Positions 49,054-62,117 of a stretch of DNA of 64,000 nucleotides are shown here, in pieces (the first letter of the stretch is position 1; each line of letters begins with the position of its first letter). The position numbers and the translations under genes are program-made. Location: NCBI RefSeq assembly GCF_028554725.1, contig NC_071671.1:64846001-64910000 (forward strand), in the 5' to 3' direction. The notes below the pieces were generated by a model. The model worked only from the letters and a program-made list of their open reading frames with translations, made no database searches and was not told the DNA's origin. This DNA is from Zeugodacus cucurbitae. Its lineage: Eukaryota > Arthropoda > Insecta > Diptera > Tephritidae.

Positions 49054-52000
49054 TTTCAAAGCTGTTAACTGAGCCCTAGGAATCAATTTTCAAATTATAT
49101 TTATTTAATATTATTGTATTATATTTAAAATCCCTGACGCACAAAATGTTAGTTGCCACAACATATACAGTAAATGACTTTAAGTAGTGGAGGGCTGATA
49201 CCACATATCACTTCAGAATTACTTTAATATGGTAGTTTTAAAATACCAAAAAAAAATAATAATTTTATGATTTGTATAGGTTTTGGGATCTTATGAAAAC
49301 ATTTGATATACATTTCACTAGAGCTAAAGTCCAAATGAGCTAAGATTACTAAAAATCTATATTTTTTACATCTTTCATCGACTCTTGGTCCTACTGTAAT
49401 CAGAGAAATTTTTATAAATTTTTGTCCGAGTGGAATATTTATGATATCTTTATATATTTATGAGAAAATTTGTAAAGTAACCTTTGTGTGACATGTTTTG
49501 GTGATATTACGAAGCGATATACCAAATTTGCATAACAGCCTCAGTAAAGCATTATATTTATTGTTAAGAACAGACATAATCGTAGGCATATCAAGATAGA
49601 CAATAAAGGATTGAGAGGAATAACAAAAAATATTTTTCATAAATTAACATAAGAACGAAGCGATATATTTCCTCATAAAGAATTAAAAAAAAATAAACGA
49701 AAATCGGTCAAATCGATCAAAAATTGCAATTGACTTATTTACTATATACATATTCTAAAGTATAGTAAATTCCTCTTTTCCATCATTGCATGACTTACAT
49801 GGTCATTCTAATATATTCAACATTTAAACTATCCTTATCGACACTAATAATCACTCGATGGTTACTAGCCGCCGTAGTGAAATATAATATATAAAAATTG
49901 TTATGCCATTACATGGAATTAATTCCATTACACACACCACTGCACATACAAATACCAACACTATGGAGAAGATTACGCACGCTCCACCCATAACAATAAC
50001 TCCGACTTCACTTTCAATTCCTTTCACTTTCTTCTATCTAAAGCTAAGTGTATGCGATTGTAGCACTTCCGAAGGAAGGAATATTAAATAGAAAAAAAAA
50101 ACTACAATATATAAATGACTATTCAGGCCATATAACCCTTCACACCGCACACTCTCCATCCACAATTGGAAATAATGTAACGCCTTCGCAGCTTACACAG
50201 CTTTGCAAAGCCACTTGCACAGTTAGCCATATTGTTGTGAAAGCCATGCGACAAACGTGGAATTGTGAAATTTGTCGGCATACGCTTTCCACTCGTTGGG
50301 GGCGCGAATGTCATCGCATAATGGGATTTTATGGTTTAAACCCATGCGCTAAATACCAAAATTTATAATCGTCGCGATGGGAGTGCCAAACAAAGAAGAA
50401 AAATCGACAGCGGCGTGTGAGAAAAGCGCAGCCGGCGACGCTGTTATAAAAACAAGACGAGCAGAGCAGAGCCGACAGGATACGCTAGGATACAGGCGAG
50501 CCTTTGTGCCGGGAATTGAATTTAGTTTCGGCGTAAGTGAATAGTGCCGACGAAAGACAACGAATAGTTAATGGCTGGTGTAGGCAATGGCGCGTATACA
50601 CTGGCTTGGCGCGCGAAATGGCTTTAGATTGGCGTTAGATTTGCATTTTCACGAAATTTATGACAATTCAAATGCGCGACAGAATGTGCCAAAATGGCGC
50701 CTGACGCTTTAAAGTGCCTGTTATCTGCATACCACTATGTGTGTGTGTGTTGATGTTGCTACTAAGTGTGATAGTGTGAGTGAAGAGAGTTGGTGTGCCC
50801 AGATTACTGCAGCTAATAGTGTATAGTGCTTTTTAAGCAGAATCTATGACAGTTTTTATCTTTCTTAAATTGAATTGCTTCCGGCACATTAGAAGCTGGC
50901 GCATTAAGCATATTACAGTGAATTAGGCGCTCTCTGCAGCAGGCGATAAACTTTATGCGAATCGATTTTTTTTTTTTACATCGAAGTGATTTTGTGTTAG
51001 TTTGGCCTATCAGAAGTAGAGTTTTAGTTTGCCTAAAATGAAATATATGGCTGATTAGCAAATGGTAGGGAGCACATTGTCTGTGAAGTTTCAAAAGTTA
51101 TGTGAGCTGTTTTTGCAGTTAACTCAATTAGTAATAGAAAATATGCAATGGATAGCGCTCGATAGTTGTTTCGAGTAAAATATTTGATGACACTTAATAC
51201 TGTTTTAGCTGGAGCTATACTGTCATTGCCTCGACTGATTTTATATATCTCTTAGACCTTTACATCTCTAGGAAGTGACGAAAAGTAAATGATCACTACA
51301 GTTGTTTAATCTACCTTTCAGTTGGATGATCCTAGCAAAGTTAGATAGATGGAGGAGTCAATCTTTCTTAGAAATGCAGTTCATTATCTCATGTAACCCT
51401 AATGATTCCTCCATAGGATTTTCTTTTGAATTGTCATAACTATCTAAAGAGCTCTCAACATTATCAATCCCTGTCCATATCCACTCGGCTTTAGGCACAT
51501 TCCGATAATTCTTTTTCGAGTTAAGACTAATAAATTAGAATGTCAACCACCAAGAAGATGAGGTTCATCCTTGGAACGCTCCCCTACTTCTCTTTTTCTA
51601 ATGAAATAACCGAAAAGTATTTATGAGCCGACCACTACTCGCTACTAGAATTCTGTTCATCCACATCATGGAGTCTTTTGTTTATGTTGACCTTGAGATT
51701 GGTAATTGTAGAATTAGGCTTATTGTTTTTACTAGATGCTAGAAGGTTTGTACTCTTTGGTCTGCTTTAAAATTCACATCACCCCAACCTTCTTAATAAA
51801 ATTCAAAATTGTATTCGAATATCTTACTCATACTGTAACTACTTGTGTAACATAATCGAGTTTCTACAATAACACTTAAATTAACGTGAATTTCACTTAT
51901 CTACATTAATATCATCGTACAACCATTACCAAGACTCAGTTCACATTATTTAGTCTCACATTTTTTCTACTAATTTCTGTTTTCATGCCTAAAAGTGCTA

Positions 52001-52345
52001 GCAAATTAGTTTATTTTATCAAAGCCAAGCTAATGCACAAATTTAATGCCAAAACCAACTTTTGTTAACTTTTTCTGCATCCTCTCGCTCGCATTCGCTT
52101 GCGAAGCGTGATAACTTTACCGACGCAAAGGGCAAATAAACTAATAGAAAGTTATCGGCAAAGTAAACGACAAATAGCGCCGTGAGCCAAGTGGAAATAG
52201 CGAAATGAGCAAATGTGAGTGGGAGTGGAAGTGGAAGAATATTTCGGCAGATACTATTTCGTTTGAATAAGAAATCATTGCATACTTTCAGGGGACCGTA
52301 GGCTGAAAATGCCACTGATAACATTGCTTAAGTTTCCTTCTTTAG
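49054..52345. other. no recognisable gene
   Basis: AT-rich DNA with small chance frames. A TATAAAAA at 50445 in a locally GC-richer stretch (50370-50720) is the only core-promoter-like element, with no convincing initiator 30 bases downstream. GT run at about 50739-50750. Confidence 0.5.
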
Positions 52346-52473
52346 CTGAACTTTGTGTCGAGTATCTTTTGACTGACGCTAATGTAGCGACGACTGGCGG
52401 CGAGGAGGCTTTGGAGGCAACGAATACTTTCTACAGGTCTGTGGCCTTCACTCAGCCGAATCAGGCAAGTTAA
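52346..52473 (+). other. possible terminal coding exon (unsupported by homology)
   Basis: An acceptor-like GTTTCCTTCTTTAG ends at 52345, with a branch-point-like CTGATAA about 30 bases upstream. After two bases, a 41-codon frame reads ELCVEYLLTDANVATTGGEE, then ALEATNTFYRSVAFTQPNQA, with mixed G/C/T third positions and balanced composition unlike the AT-driven frames elsewhere. It ends in TAA at 52471; a GC-type donor CAG then GCAAGT overlaps the end. The opposite strand is also open here, which weakens the case, and I recognise no family. Confidence 0.2.
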
Positions 52474-53633
52474 CCAGCTTTCACCTACACACCCACACCG
52501 GAGATGGCAATCCAGCTCACATTTGCTGCTCCAAAAAAGCAAGGAAAGAAGAGTGAGATTGAGGTAAACGAAAAGACTTGGCTATCCATGCTGCAGTAAT
52601 CAGTGTGAGAATATGAAATTTCGTCAGTAAGATGCGAAGGAAATGAGCTTAAAAGTGTATATTTAAGCTTTGAAACGCAAGCACAGCATGGCGACTGCAC
52701 TGAAATCACTCACCTTTCACACAAGACTTTGTCGTAAGTATGCGAAGATTACACGAAAACATACACAAGTAACTACCATAAGTCGTTGCACATACATATA
52801 TATTTGATAGTCTATGTAGTACATATGTATGTGAGCGCTGCACACATGTAGCTCAGCAAATGGCTTGTATGCGCTGAGATCTGGTGGTGAAATTCAGGCG
52901 GATTTGAGGATGTTCTTCAGCTTGTACGCGAGTAAATTCCGCATGAATGAAGCTGAGCTCAAGTGAACTGCAACGCTACTTATGGCGCAGGATCAAGTCC
53001 ATGAACACGAAATGACACAAAGACGAAAATATATAAATCTGTATGTAATAAGCAAAGTAGTGCAAGCAGAAGAAGAGGAGAGTGAGCGCGTGTGAAAATT
53101 TCCCAAAAATGATAATATGTATGGCAAAAAAAAAAGACGAAAAGTGAAAAGTTCATTTGTTATGCAAACGTAAGTGAAAATTATGCTGTCTCTGTGTGCA
53201 TAAATATTTGCTCAAGGATATGCTTAAGTGTGTTGGCGTTTCTGTTTGCTGGAGAAATTATGTAATCTTTTATGCCAGTTTGTTTACAGACACTCGGGTT
53301 TATTTTCCATGAACGAACGCAATGCATGCTCGCATACATGTGAAGCTTTTATAGATTCACACTCATATGTGTATCTTCTGTGTGTAGTTTTGCAAATAAC
53401 GAGGCCAATGGTAAGATTTTCTTTAGTCAAACGCTACAGTTAAATTAGAGAGAGGATGGAACTGATAAGGTATTTCATATAGACTGACTTGTATATACAT
53501 ATGAATCTTGTGATTTAGATGACTGTAACGTAAATCATTTTAAAACTTCACAAATCTCACAAAATTCTTGTAAGTTTTTGGATAAAAGAAGACTTAAGTG
53601 ATAACTAATTATTTTTGCAATATACGGCAGTTC
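52474..53633. other. no recognisable gene
   Basis: Noncoding DNA. The 53228-53443 frame has no domain. Nothing else is seen. Confidence 0.55.
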
Positions 53634-53838
53634 TGATTTATGATTTATGATTTGTGATTTATGATTTATGATTTATGATTTATGATTTATGATTTATGAT
53701 TTATGATTTATGATTTATGATTTATGATTTATGATTTATGATTTATGATTTATGATTTATGATTTATGATTTATGATTTATGATTTATGATTTATGATTT
53801 ATGATTTATGATTTATGATTTATGATTTATGATTTATG
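53634..53838. repeat. 7-bp array (TGATTTA)n
   Basis: About 29 tandem copies of TGATTTA (equivalently TTTATGA). One early variant (TTTGTGA near 53651) and a decayed right edge (TTACGATTAGCGATTAATC, 53839-53860) flank an otherwise perfect core. It is unrelated in sequence to the other heptamer array at 42974, though both have exactly a 7-bp period. Confidence 0.97.
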
Positions 53839-53860
53839 AATTACGATTAGCGATTAATCA

Positions 53861-56800
53861 TTAACAAGTTCAGTGATTAACAGTTACCGAATTAATACCA
53901 ACTAAATAAGATTATTCATGGTTTCCATTAAACTGATGTAGTATACATCTCATGATTCTGAAATTGCGATTTGTCAATAACATATGCCAGCACTGTTAAT
54001 CACGCCACACTATTTTCCACAGAAATGTCTAAAATTTCCACCACTAATTGCCGCAAACTTCGCAGCTTTTTATGACTTTCACCTATCAAATTACTTTTTC
54101 ACTCACATGCATGGCGCTCACTCAGCAATCAAAACCACATGAATTCATTACATATTCGACGGGATATTGAGCGCACGCAGAAAGTTTGACTTTAAATTGC
54201 TGAACTATGGAATAATGCATATTACCGTTACTTGCAGACACACACACAAGCGCGCGCTTAAAGGCATGCACGCTAGTTTGCGCGAGACAAACTTATTCAA
54301 ATTTGTGCATGGAAACCTTGACAACTGCTGGCGGTCCCCAACTGCGCGTGACTGCGCGTGAGAGTGAATGTAGTTGTAGTTGTTGTAATGTAGGGTTGCT
54401 TATTGCACATTGTTCTCTATTATTACTTGTTTTGCCGGCAGCAGCGCTGTGTTAACTCTTAGCTAACAACTGTAAATACCTATAAATACTGCTTGCACGA
54501 CCGCATATGAGTAACGGTACAGCGTAACTTTCTCTGCCACATATTACACTTACTTGCCTCACAGGAGTGAAGCAGACTTTAACGCATTTGTCTTAAGAAT
54601 ATTTAAGTTTGCTGCATATTCCTTCTTACAGCTGTTTCAAGCGTTCTTTACTGTTGTTGTTATTTTCTTAGTTGGCATTTTGCCGCTTACGGTGCACATC
54701 TGCGGCATTTGAATAATGTTCGCGAGACGTGATTGCTTACCGCAAACTTGCCACATCACCAGCAGCCGGTGCCGCTAGTTTACGCGGTGATTATTATTAT
54801 AGTTGCACCTTCGAGCGAAATTTGTTGTACGCATGTGTTGTTCTTGTGCTTGGCGCTTTGAAACAAAATGGCGTAATATGTGTGAAATATGGTTTTCATA
54901 GCAGTTTGGTAAGCGCTGGTGCAAATATGATTAAAAATTGTCTTAAGTGATATTGATTGCCTTGAAAGAAGATTTTCAAAAGCTGGGAGAGTACCTTAAG
55001 TAAAGAATTGAGCTTACATCCTTCGGAATAACTGAAGGTTAGTTGCTGAGTTGGAAGTGGAATACTGTTCTTGAGGTGTTTGAAGGCTTGATTCTTATAA
55101 AGCATTTTTTGAGATGAGACAGTTAACAGTTTAGCAGCCACTAACCTCGATATTGTTCAATTCACTTAGCTATGTTGAATTAGCAACTTCCACTTGTGAC
55201 TCGCTGTGTATTCTTCGCAGTAGTACCCCATATACCTATCGTAAATTAGCATCACATGTTGGGAACAGGTGAGTTATATTAGTTCGCTCGCACGAAAGTT
55301 TTTAAGTTAAAGAAATAAGACATTTTCTTTTTGCAAAAAAATAAAAAAAAATTGCGCAAAACTTACTTTCTACAACTACAACGACGCGTTTGCATAAGCT
55401 CATTTGCACCCAAGCGCCGCTGCAACAGCTCAAGTTCAAGCTTTATAACTGTGCCATGGCCCAGGGCACTTCGCCGACAGAGTTGAGCGGCAAGTTGTTG
55501 GCTACGCTTGGCTCGGCGCGAGGCATGGCATGTGGCATCGATTAGTTGCGTAGGCCTAACAGTTATTTGCCCCAGCACGCACACATGCCATCAAGTCAAC
55601 AGCTCCAACACAAACACCAACAACAGCGTTAGCGGCACGAAGTGCAACTGCGCGCGCATTTAAATTTTATAAAGTTAAGCATATATGTATGTGTGTGTGA
55701 GTGTGAGTGTGTGCTATTTGCCTCCATAACGGTGTGTATGCAAGTATTTACTGTACGTGCACTTTCGCAAGAGCCTTGACACATTGCCCCTGCTGTGGCT
55801 CGGCACAAACACACGCTGGGGTTCATATATAGTTAGCGAGATTCGCAGTCTCACCAAAAACAATTGTTTGGTAAATAGTATATATACATATCTGCGAATA
55901 TATATATAGAGTGCATATGCATATCTATATACATATATCGCAAGTTCAAACACCCCTTTCACCACCCTCCACCAACATATTGCAACAAATTATCAGCATA
56001 GTCTTCGCTTTCGGATTCGCGTTTGCAGCGCACCGTTATTTGGGCATGGCTTGAACGAAATTGTTGTTATTGTTGTTAGGCGAAAGTTTATGCTTTATAG
56101 GCATACTTGCGGAAAATTTTGTTCGCATTCTAATATCCATGCCTAGCGCATAATGAAAGGGCTACACCGGCACATAAGTGGTGGTGGTGCTGGAGGCCCA
56201 ATCGCGCTGCTCAAATGTGAAAAGTATTCGCATAAATAGCGATGTAAGGTATAATTTCCTGTGCTCTGTGCGCGCCAATATTAACATTTGTGTGGAATTT
56301 CATGTAGCACAGCGTCTAATTTACTGTTGTCTTATAAGTCGCTAAAGTGCACTTTGTGCTTTTAAAAAATGGTAATAATATCAAAAGTTTTTCCACCGCA
56401 TGGAAGGCGGAAATTTTCTTTTTTGCAGTGTGAGCACCAAGGGAAAATTGGATCCTAACAATGTTATTGGGAGAAAGTATGCTTGTAAGCGATATTAAAT
56501 TCGATATAGGTACTTAAGGAAAATATTTCGACTAAATTATGGTGTGAGCTTAAACACCAGTTTATTATATTTGTAATTATTTTTACATTATTAAACTGTA
56601 TATTTGTGAATCCAAAAATAATTTTCTTATAGCATAACAACTTAGTTGTCATTCTCTCTCTCCTCGATAAGTATACTTCATTAATACTGAATCCACAATT
56701 TTACTTATTAAAACTCGCCACCATTTAATTTATTAAAAATAAATGTAGTATTGAAAGATTCAATAATTTTCGGTCCAACAAAATAGCCCTATATGGTTTA

Positions 56801-59800
56801 CTGTGTATAATATGCTCGTTTTACTCAAAATCCTTGCTTTGGTGCTCATTCTTAAGCGCATCAGTGTATTATACATGTATGAACATATAAGCTAAACTTT
56901 TACGCAAAATTAAATCAGTTTTCTTTATAAACTTTTAACCGATGACTTTAGGGAGAGTTCGTAGATGTTTTCGAAAGAAAATGAATATGTAATTGCGCAT
57001 ACATATATGCATATGTTGATATTACTATAACCATTTTTAAAATGAAATGTTTCATTTTTAGTTCAAAAAGCTTCGGAATGCCGGTAAGGAGAATTTTGAG
57101 GGATTCTGAATGGACCTTTCTAAGAATATTGTTCCAGTACTTTGAATTAGCTATAATTTTAGAAAATTGTTTAATTGTTTTATTAAATTATCATAATTAA
57201 TAAAATTCAGTATTATCCGAAATATACAGATTTTATTTTTTTCGAACATCCAACTTTGCGCCCATATAGCAACTGTTGAAATAATAGGAAAAATAGCTTA
57301 TATTCATATTTGTGATTTTTTTAGTAACTGCAGCCAGTAATTAATAAATAATAATTTAGAATAAGTCTATTTTCAAATTGCGAAGATGAATATTTCGATT
57401 TAGTTGGCTAACTTCGAAAAACGGAGAATATACTTTTTTATTTATCACTCAATTTCCCGGAAAAAATGATTGGGCCAATACCCAGATGAGTTTAATATGT
57501 GGTAACATATTTTCAATACAATGAAATAAATTCGATAACCCATTAAATCTCAACCATATATAAAACCATTTTCATTTGGACCTGTACCCAAGCGAGTACA
57601 ATGGGATAATGAGGGGTATCTTTGTAAAGTTGCAGTTATATAAAACCAATATAATTGATTCTTTGATGACCATTGGTATGATAATTTTAGAAACATTCTC
57701 GCTCTAAGCGCTACATATATTACATAGCACACAAATCAACTGAATCCTTTGGTGACACTCCCTACACCTGAAGTGGTTCGGCATTCGTTTGGATGTGAAA
57801 AGGGGCCATTTCTTGGATACCATTTATTTGCATATCCATTTTAAAATCTACAAAAAATAAACACTGGAAAATTTATAATTTCTTGGATAATTTTAACTCA
57901 CAGCGTTTCATAGAATCATTTTTTATGTACCCAAGCGAGAACAATGTGAATGCGAATGGGTTAAGGAAAGTCTAGTTTCATTGGTATATTAGGTTAGATA
58001 TCATTATGTGAGATATTGAAGCTAATTTCTGCAACGAGATATCTCACTTGGCCAAAGACGAACAATATTTATTATTTATAGCGCCAAAACTACCAAACTG
58101 GATTATAACGTCATATATCGACAAAGCGTCTGGTGCTTCTAACAAATCTCAAAAGGCTAATAATTTCAATTTTAGTTAGTAAAACAGGATCGCTTATATC
58201 TGATATTAAAATAAATGTTTAGTATTTAATTAACTAATTTTTTTTAAAGCACAAGGAGTTCAGCAGATAAATAGTAAATGATGTGAAGTAACAACTGAAT
58301 TCGACTTGAAAAAATTTTAACATTTTTCAGACAAAATTTTTGTCTTTAAGCGCTCACACTTGGATATCTTAAATAGAACACTTTCGTTTTATTTTATTTT
58401 TATTTTACTTTATTTCAAAAAGAAAAATATTAGAACCATGAAAGAGTTCGAGATACTGCGGCCTAGATATCGTAAAAATTTCCATGAGCAATTGAAAGGT
58501 AAGCTCACCACACACTGACACATATATGGATGTTAAAAAATGCATGCATAATTAAGTAGTGAAAAATAAACATTAAACCTGAATATTTACCTGCCGCATA
58601 CATTCTAAATTAGTGCACTCATGTCTGCTGGCAACGAAAAAAAAATCCAAAAAAATACAATAAAAAATGGGCCGACTAGAAAAAGTAAACATTCAAATAG
58701 TTAGTAATACCAAATCTAATTAAAACTTTTTTGCAATAAAAATTTGAAATTTACAAATTGTCAGGAAATTAGTGAAACATAAAAAGTTAATCGAGAGCGA
58801 AAAAAGTGCAACTAAAGCGCTAAAGCTTTTCAAAAATGCTGACTCGTTAGCATGTTTTTAATAATTTATGCTAAACGCGAAATGAAAATACATATATTTG
58901 TTGTAAAATGTTTTAAAAAAGTGTTGTTGCACACACACACATACACACTCCGTTGTAAGTGTGCTAATTTATTTTACGATAAAAAAATATATATATAATT
59001 ACAAAAATATACAGCGCTTGTCATTGCCTTTGGTGTAAACGCATTTTTGAACATTACGCTGACAGTCCGATAATTGCTGGTAATTACCGTTAATTTTTAA
59101 CATTTATTCTGCGCTTTTACTTTTTTCCTGCACGCTGCCTCGCATGTGATGATGACATTGTGGCCGAGTGCAGGACAATAAACTCACCGACAAATAAATT
59201 TGCGGGGAGTGAGTGTACATATACGAAGCGTATACTTGCCACATGTCACACACATAAGTTGCAAGTATGTACGTGCATAAATTTACATATTTTCTTTCTA
59301 CATACATACATATGTATATGCCTGAATATGCTTACATATAAGTATGTGTGCTTGAGTAAAAGCAATTGAGGTTCACTATTTTCATGGCGGCGTCCTTTAA
59401 TTAGCAAATACTTTACATTCGGTTTGTGTATTTTGGTCGACAGCGCACACCACCACCCACGTATATATGCATATACTATGTATATATATTATATACATAC
59501 CACATATATATATATTAAACCCACATATATACACATGCCCGCTGTGATAGTTGTAAAACATGCACATATAATTGCTTTCAATTGAACGCTGATAAAGTCA
59601 ATTACTTCCGCTGGGCCAATGCTTGGCTTGGCTCGGCTCAAACCAAAAACATAGTCCATGTGCTATTTAGGTTTTCCTGTGACAGTTTGCTTTCGAACCA
59701 TTTGGCAATTTACATTTTAATGAACGTCACTGGACAATGCGAGCGGCAGTGCACACATGCATACACGCACACAATTTAACTAATTTGTTTTGGTATTTTG

Positions 59801-59989
59801 TGTTTATGTTGTTGTTGCACAATTAGTTAGTGCAATGCAATGCAATCGTTTTAAGTTTGCATGTGTCTGTTTATATGTGGAAGCAGGTTCAATTAAGTTA
59901 TTTAAATGGCATAACAAAGAACTTAATCGGAATTGAAGGTAGGTTGGCCGGTTTAATGATCTAATTGGTGTGAGCTTTGCAGTACGATT
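53861..59989. other. no recognised gene; one GC-richer patch near 55.4-55.8 kb
   Basis: Mostly AT-rich noncoding DNA. At 55363-55584 a minus-strand frame of 73 codons ends next to GTAAGT (complement of 55361-55366), a strong donor match, in a locally GC-rich stretch, but no domain or acceptor was recognised. The 55640-55960 part is rich in CA/TATA runs. AT microsatellite near 59461-59530. Confidence 0.5.
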
Positions 59990-60790
59990 CATAGGAAAAA
60001 TAATCGATTATTTTTAGAATTAATTGTTTTTTTTTTGTATGGAGAAAATAATCGTTTTTGAATAGAAAATGTTAAAAATACACGATTATGTAATTGATTA
60101 ATTTTAATTAATAACTAAATAAATATTTATTTTGTGGTGAAAATTCTAAAAATAATCGATAAATTTTCCGATTAATATTAATTAATTTTTGAAAATGAAA
60201 AAAAAAAATAGTTTCTTGTTCAAATATTTCTTAAAATAATAGCTTAATTTTTCGAAGAATTTTCCAAATAATTTCAGTTAATTTTTTGGAAATGAAAAAA
60301 ATATATATTTTTAGAGGAAAAGTATCGAAAAAGGTCGATTAATTTTCCTATGAATTTAAATATATTTTTTGGACGTGGGAAAGCTATCATATTATGGGAG
60401 AAACATTTTTTGAAATACTTTATTTTAGTAGTTTGGAATTGGAGGTATTGGAAGTATCTTGTTTGTGTATACATTTGTCTAAAATAATCTCTTAAGTTTT
60501 ATTAGTTTTTTGGAAATTAAAAACAATTAATTTTTGAGTAAACATTTCTACAAATATCGCTAAATTTTGTTTTTTGGAAATTAAAAATGGTATTTTCTTG
60601 TCGCGAAAGAAATTCTTTAGGGAAAATTATCGATTAATTTTTCGTTTATATTCAAAAAATGTTCGATTATTTTATCGATTAATTTAAATATTTCTTTGGA
60701 AATGGAGAAACGTATTTTTTATAAAAATATTTATAAAAATAGTAAATTGATTTTTCTATTTTTTGAAAAAAGATAACATGAAAGTCTTCT
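59990..60790. repeat. AT-rich decayed repeat field with recurrent ATCGATTA and TTTTGGAAAT motifs
   Basis: Motifs of the form TTTTTTGGAAATKAAAAA recur at roughly 60182, 60282, 60507, 60571 and 60688, and AATCGATTA / CGATTAATTTT types at about 60001, 60157, 60337, 60627 and 60675. Spacing is irregular, and no clean unit length can be set by eye. It looks like an old tandem repeat that has drifted, or a site cluster for homeodomain-type proteins. Confidence 0.45.
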
Positions 60791-62117
60791 ATCCGGTATT
60801 TTTAGATTATTTTTTTGAGAATTCAATCATGCTACCATTTCAACTATTATTGCTTCTCAACTCATTTCTCAGCTATAAAAAATATCCCTGAAGCCACTAA
60901 AATGACACTACAAATGGCTTCTACATATTCTGGACTTCTCAGTGAAGCCTTTTATTTGTGCAGACTACTGTTAAATGTCACAATAAAAAGTCATATTATT
61001 TGGCAAATTATTTTATTTAAATTACATTTTAAATATTCAAAATGCCAACCGAAGCAGAGCACAAAGTCAGTCGAATACTGTGGGTGAGGCTGTGAGTGTG
61101 TGTTTATGGCTAGAGCAGTCGGTACGCTATGATACTTTGCTAAGCTATTCAAATGACATCAACACAATCATCCAATTACACTTTTGCAAAATGTACAAAG
61201 CAAAATGAAATCTAAAAAATATACACAAACTGCAGACTTTATTAAAACGGCAAAGAAGTGTGGGTCGTAGCGGGGGTTGAGGACATTTATTTTTAACAGC
61301 ACTTTGGCTAACCAACGATTTTTTGTTGGCGTCTCAGTAGCAAGTAAGTAGAGCGACAGTTAAATAAAAGCGACACAAACACCCACATTCACTACATATA
61401 CTATTTATACGAGTATATATGTATAAAACCAGTTTAACCTAACATGTTGCTCGCTTGTATATTTCTATATATACAACTGCTCAGTTGTAACTAGATATCT
61501 AAGTGCTTTCGTATACAAAGCGCAGTTAAGTGTATATTTGGTAGTTTCTGCTTCCTTGCACTTTTCCATTTCTCCTTTGCTGCTTTCTGCATAATTTTCA
61601 TGCTAACATTGCTTTTGTAGTCTTTCATTTTGTTGTTTCTTGTTTCGTCTTTTTCTCTCGCTTGCAATTTTTATTGCACAAGTTTGTTGCTTACATTGTT
61701 GTCTTTACTATTTTTAAATTCCATTTTGAGGTGTATTTTATGTCATTGCATGAAAATAACCGGGCTTAAGTAGGATCATTGCAGAGCAAGCGCACGAAAG
61801 TTAGTCAAAGGGTCGGTAAATGTGCAGCGGCAGTTGTTGTTGGTTGAAAGCTGCTCTTAAGATTTGTTTTGCATTTTCATGTAGTTGAAATAATGCATAC
61901 AACTGATGGGGTTGGATGAGAAAGTGAAAGTGTATAGCATACCCACAGGCGCATAATACCTGTTTTTAAACTTTGAGTCAATGAAAGTTATTTTTGTTTG
62001 ATTTTGTGTGGCAAAAATGGTTAATTATGGTTAATAGAATCTATTGAGAATAAAAATAATAAATTTAAATGGTTATAAGAGCCTAGCTATTCTCCAAAGA
62101 ACTCAAGAATCATTTTC
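60791..62117. other. no recognisable gene
   Basis: AT-rich noncoding DNA; the frame at 60815-61087 has no domain. Nothing else is seen. Confidence 0.55.

Noticed and set aside
50440..50480. TATAAAAA as a core promoter
   Set aside because: No initiator at the expected distance and such A/T runs are frequent here.
42974..53838. CRISPR array interpretation of tandem repeats
   Set aside because: Units are contiguous with no unique spacers, and the genome is eukaryotic.
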